Made by a program: the position numbers and the translations under genes
Notes under the pieces: model-generated
Seen by the model: the letters and a program-made list of their open reading frames with translations, nothing else
What the model was told of the DNA's origin: nothing
Databases searched by the model: none
Assembly: GCF_001507855.1 (NCBI RefSeq)
Contig: NZ_LGEN01000001.1
Location: forward strand, 62,001-126,000
DNA: 64,000 nucleotides
Direction: 5' to 3'
From: Halomonas sp. 54_146
GTDB lineage: Bacteria; Pseudomonadota; Gammaproteobacteria; Pseudomonadales; Halomonadaceae
In this document: positions 61,019 through 64,000 of the stretch, piece after piece
Numbering within the stretch: position 1 is the stretch's first letter
Layout of the letters: the number at the start of each line of letters is the position of its first letter

Positions 61019-61095
61019 AGAGTCTCTCTTTGCTTTTCTAAAGCTGAATAAACGATAATTAGGAAATAAGCGTAGTGACACTACGTGCTCTTGTT

Positions 61096-61156
61096 GTGTG
61101 AGATCAACTACTGCGTGAGATCAACTGCTGTGTGAGATCAACTACTGCGTGAGCTT
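61096..61156. repeat. 17-bp tandem repeat between ptsN and rapZ
   Basis: Three full copies and a partial (61096-61112, 61113-61129, 61130-61146, 61147-61156) of gtgtgagatcaactact, filling much of the 145-bp gap between ptsN (stop 61164) and rapZ. Confidence 0.9.
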
Positions 61157-61163
61157 AAAAAAG

Positions 61164-61634
61164 CTAGGTTGCTGAATGTTCACGAATTTTGGCGGTAATA
61201 AGGTCGAGCAGCTCACGCTGGCTGGCGGCTTTTCGCAGCTGCTGGCGAGTATCTGCATCATTCATGATGGTCGCTACCTGGCCTAGCAGAGAGAGGTGTG
61301 TGTCATCGGCTTCTTCGGGCACTAGCAGCACGAAGACCAAGTCAACCGGCTCGCCGTCGATAGCATCAAAATCAATCGCTTCAGACAGTTTTAAAAAACT
61401 GCCAATAGGGCTAGAACAGTGAGGACTACGTGCATGAGGAATGGCTACACCATTACCAATCCCCGTGCTGCCTAAGCGTTCTCGGCTAATTAACCGACTG
61501 AACACTTCTTGGCTGTCCAGACTGGGCGTGTTTTGGGCAATAAAGGTGCTGTAGAATTCCAGCACCCTTTTTTTGCTGCCCCCGGGCACATCAAATAAAA
61601 TGCGTTCCGGGGGGAGTATGGTTTCCAACGTCAT
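61164..61634 (-). CDS. ptsN: PTS IIA-like nitrogen-regulatory protein PtsN
   Basis: 156 aa from ATG 61634. The active His67 lies in GNGVAIPHARSPH. Its phosphorylation state, set by NPr, regulates potassium transport and other functions in enterobacteria. It starts 4 bp after the hpf stop. Confidence 0.97.
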   Translation of the reverse strand: MTLETILPPERILFDVPGGSKKRVLEFYSTFIAQNTPSLDSQEVFSRLISRERLGSTGIGNGVAIPHARSPHCSSPIGSFLKLSEAIDFDAIDGEPVDLVFVLLVPEEADDTHLSLLGQVATIMNDADTRQQLRKAASQRELLDLITAKIREHSAT

Positions 61635-61638
61635 TGGT

Positions 61639-61947
61639 TTAACGCACACCTGCGCCTTGGGCACGGGCTTGTGCTTTTTCCTTATGTTTAACGAGTTGTC
61701 GATCAATTTTATCCGCTAAGGCGTCAATAGCGGCGTACATATCACTGTCTAGGGCTTCTGCATGTAAATCAGCACCTGCGGCATGCAGCGTGCAGGCAGC
61801 CTGATGGCGCTCTTTCTCTACTGATAAGGTGACTTGCACCGTGGTTATGTTGTCGTAATGGCGCTCTATACGTTCAAGCTTCTCGTTGACATAGTCACGC
61901 AAAGCGTCAGTCAGATCTACGTGATGACCAGTGATATTAACTTGCAT
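61639..61947 (-). CDS. hpf: Ribosome hibernation promoting factor, short form
   Basis: 102 aa from ATG 61947, with AAGGAG 8 nt upstream. The S30AE fold begins MQVNITGHHVDLTDALRDYV. Lacking the long C-terminal domain, it is of the short HPF/YfiA type. Lies 97 bp after rpoN. Confidence 0.97.
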   Translation of the reverse strand: MQVNITGHHVDLTDALRDYVNEKLERIERHYDNITTVQVTLSVEKERHQAACTLHAAGADLHAEALDSDMYAAIDALADKIDRQLVKHKEKAQARAQGAGVR

Positions 61948-62044
61948 TGACGTACTCCTTATCCATCGGACTGTACTACGATTGTAACTCTTTTTGCCGC
62001 GTTGCAAAGCCCTTGTCGAGAGTTTCCCTGAAACGGCTACAGAA

Positions 62045-63469
62045 CTAGCGCAACCGACGCCGTTCGCTGGAAGAGGGAATGCCCATCGCTTCACGATATT
62101 TAGCCACTGTGCGGCGTGCCACTTGGATGCCGCCCTCTTCTAAAAGAGTGACCAAACGGCTGTCAGAAAGCGGTTTGCCGGGCGCTTCTTCGAGAATGAG
62201 TTTTTTCAGCCGGGCGCGAATAGCCGTGCTGGAATGGCTGTCGCCATCCTGGCCGCTGACTTGGCTGGAGAAAAAGTATTTCAGTTCAAACACGCCACGT
62301 GGGGTATGGATATATTTTTGCGTGGTCACCCGGGAGATGGTTGATTCATGCATCTCTACGGCCGCCGCAATATCGGCCAAGATCAGCGGTTTCATGGCTT
62401 CTTCACCCTGTTCTAAAAAGCCGATTTGGCGGGTGATGATTTCGCGGCCTACGCGTAAAAGCGTATCGTTGCGGCTTGAAAGGCTTTTGATTAACCAGCG
62501 CGCTTCCTGCAAGTGCTCTTTTAAGAATTGGTTGTCTTGGCTTTTATCCGCGCGCTTTATCAAGCTGGCGTAGTCGGGTTGAATGCGCAGCCGTGGTAGA
62601 GCGTCTGGGTTAAGCTCTAAGTGCCAGCCTTCGTGGTCGTGGCGCACTATTAAGTCGGGGGTGATGTAGCTGTCGTTGGTCACGCCGTAAGCGCTGCCCG
62701 GGCGTGGGTCGAGGCTACGAATCAGTTGAATGACATCGCTCAGCTGTTCGTCGTCCAGCCCTAAACGACGTTTGAGTAAGCGCATGTCATCTTTGCCCAG
62801 CGCTTCAAGAAATTGGCGCACCAAACGGCGAGCGGGAACCAGCAGCGGCGTATCATCCGGTAGGGCAGCGAGCTGCAGCATTAAACATTCGCGCAGGTCG
62901 CGGGCAAAGATACCGGTGGGTTCAAATTGCTGTAATTTGAGCAGGGTGTTTTCTATTTCCCGTTGGCTAAGCCCGTCAATGCCTTGAGCGCGTAGCCCTT
63001 CGCGAAGGTCATTAAGCGGTTGGGTCAGGTAGCCATTGGCGTCTAGCGCGTCGATTAAACTCTCCGCGATATGCTGTTCACGGGCGCTGAAATCGGTCAT
63101 GGCTAGCTGCCACAATAGGTGGCCGTGAAGGCTTTGTCCGGCGGCTTGGCGCTCGAAATCAGGCCCTTCGCTGCTACTGCCAGCTACGTTGCTAAAATCT
63201 TGGTTGCCAACATCTTGATAGGTATCCGACCATTCACTATCAACCGATAATTCAGTGGGAATGCTTTCTGACCACTCCTCCTCTTTAGGCTCGCTGACGG
63301 CCTGTTCGCTGAACTCATCTTCCTGTTCCAGCATGGGGTTGGCGTCTAAAGCCTGCTGAATTTCCTGGCGCAGATCCAGCGTTGATAGCTGCAGCAGGGC
63401 AATCGCCTGCTGCAGCTGGGGTGTCATGGCCAGCTGTGTGCCGATACGCAGTTGTAGAGAAGCCTTCAT
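62045..63469 (-). CDS. rpoN: RNA polymerase sigma-54 factor
   Basis: 474 aa from ATG 63469 (MKASLQLRIGTQ), which matches Pseudomonas RpoN; ATG 63475 adds two residues. Region I is Gln/Leu-rich, region II acidic (about 48-100), then the core-binding domain, HTH and the RpoN box ARRTVAKYRE near the C-terminus. Confidence 0.98.
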   Translation of the reverse strand: MKASLQLRIGTQLAMTPQLQQAIALLQLSTLDLRQEIQQALDANPMLEQEDEFSEQAVSEPKEEEWSESIPTELSVDSEWSDTYQDVGNQDFSNVAGSSSEGPDFERQAAGQSLHGHLLWQLAMTDFSAREQHIAESLIDALDANGYLTQPLNDLREGLRAQGIDGLSQREIENTLLKLQQFEPTGIFARDLRECLMLQLAALPDDTPLLVPARRLVRQFLEALGKDDMRLLKRRLGLDDEQLSDVIQLIRSLDPRPGSAYGVTNDSYITPDLIVRHDHEGWHLELNPDALPRLRIQPDYASLIKRADKSQDNQFLKEHLQEARWLIKSLSSRNDTLLRVGREIITRQIGFLEQGEEAMKPLILADIAAAVEMHESTISRVTTQKYIHTPRGVFELKYFFSSQVSGQDGDSHSSTAIRARLKKLILEEAPGKPLSDSRLVTLLEEGGIQVARRTVAKYREAMGIPSSSERRRLR

Positions 63470-63616
63470 GACCATCTGAGAACCACTCGTTAATCCGAAT
63501 GCTCCACCCTAGTGCGGCTGGCGGCTGGGTGCAAGTGCAATAAGTATGCCATTGGTGGTAAAGTCGTTATAGGGCGCTATTTACGTGAAGGAATAAGCTT
63601 AGAAATGAAAAAATAC

Positions 63617-64000
63617 CTATAGGCGGAAGTCTGCGCCTAGATAAACATCTCTTACTTTTTGGTTAGTAAGAATCGATGCCGGGGAGCCGCTGGCAATGAT
63701 CTGCCCGTCGCCCACTATGTAGGCAATATCACAAATATCGAGGGTTTCACGCACGTTGTGGTCGGTAATTAGCACGCCGATATGACGCTGTTTTAATGCC
63801 CGAATAATGGTTTTAATCTCACCTACCGAAATGGGGTCAACGCCTGCAAAGGGCTCGTCGAGTAAAATGAAGGCGGGTTCAGTCGCCAGTGAACGGGCAA
63901 TTTCCACACGCCGGCGCTCGCCACCCGAAAGGCTCATGCCTAAGTTGTCGCGAATATGAGTGATATGGAAATCTTCAAGCAGGGCTTCAAGACGCTGTTC
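63617..64000 (-). CDS. lptB: LPS export ABC transporter ATP-binding protein LptB (C-terminal part)
   Basis: 128 codons are visible and the frame stays open to the right edge, so the N-terminus with Walker A is outside. LSGGERRR signature, [11 protein letters not shown]alker B and the switch His in LITDHNV are intact. With LptF/LptG it powers lipopolysaccharide export. The lptB-rpoN link is typical. Confidence 0.96.
   Translation of the reverse strand, partial: EQRLEALLEDFHITHIRDNLGMSLSGGERRRVEIARSLATEPAFILLDEPFAGVDPISVGEIKTIIRALKQRHIGVLITDHNVRETLDICDIAYIVGDGQIIASGSPASILTNQKVRDVYLGADFRL

Noticed and set aside
61096-61156. CRISPR-like array
   Set aside because: Repeats abut with no spacers and the unit is only 17 bp; no cas genes nearby.

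Overview
The window looks like chromosomal DNA of a moderately halophilic gammaproteobacterium of the Halomonas group (Halomonadaceae). The evidence is the gene order (psd-rhodanese-rsgA-orn-queG-nnr-tsaE-amiC-mutL-miaA-hfq-hflX-hflKC-hisZ-purA, gatCAB opposite mreBCD-maf-rng-yhdP-tldD, and lptB-rpoN-hpf-ptsN-rapZ-npr), moderately high GC and generally acidic proteins. No tRNA, rRNA, insertion sequence, prophage or CRISPR array was seen. The taxonomic call is inference from gene content.

Bases 1-9455 (minus strand) are the most interesting part. They form one operon for guanidine uptake and breakdown that sequence similarity alone would label 'urea carboxylase'. It is headed by a guanidine-I (ykkC) riboswitch (about 9335-9455). 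The order of transcription is: periplasmic binding protein, ABC permease, ABC ATPase, two DUF1989 proteins (the carboxyguanidine deiminase pair), an inverted-repeat element, a second and structurally unrelated guanidine-II (mini-ykkC) riboswitch directly before the biotin-dependent carboxylase (4935-4985), the carboxylase, a 2-oxoglutarate/Fe(II) oxygenase, and a small unknown gene cut by the window edge. Allophanate hydrolase, the expected last enzyme, is not in view and may lie to the left. Most junctions are 4-bp ATGA overlaps, so translation is probably coupled.

9727-12494 holds the EF-P system: epmB diverges from efp, followed by epmA. 12520-17187 carries psd, a RhdA-type sulfurtransferase, rsgA, orn and queG. 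17320-30640 is a long plus-strand housekeeping run: nnr, tsaE, amiC, mutL, miaA, hfq, hflX, hflK, hflC, hisZ and purA. 30769-44058 mixes cobO, a YajQ protein, pepN, a YegS-type lipid kinase, an unknown lipoprotein, a cold-shock protein, a LysE-type exporter, slt, a DUF1232 protein, htpG (with a sigma-32-like promoter), gpsA and sixA. 44274-47520 is gatCAB. 47750-59757 is the shape and envelope run mreBCD-maf-rng-yhdP-tldD, then darP and pmbA. 59773-64000 is the PTS-Ntr/sigma-54 cluster ending in a truncated lptB.

Two sequence habits recur. A folded intergenic element with a shared core appears twice (4998-5093 and 44133-44236). Short tandem duplications of 13-21 bp occur both in frame inside genes (left-edge gene, gpsA, nnr, yhdP, lipoprotein) and in gaps next to stop codons, often bridging two convergent genes.
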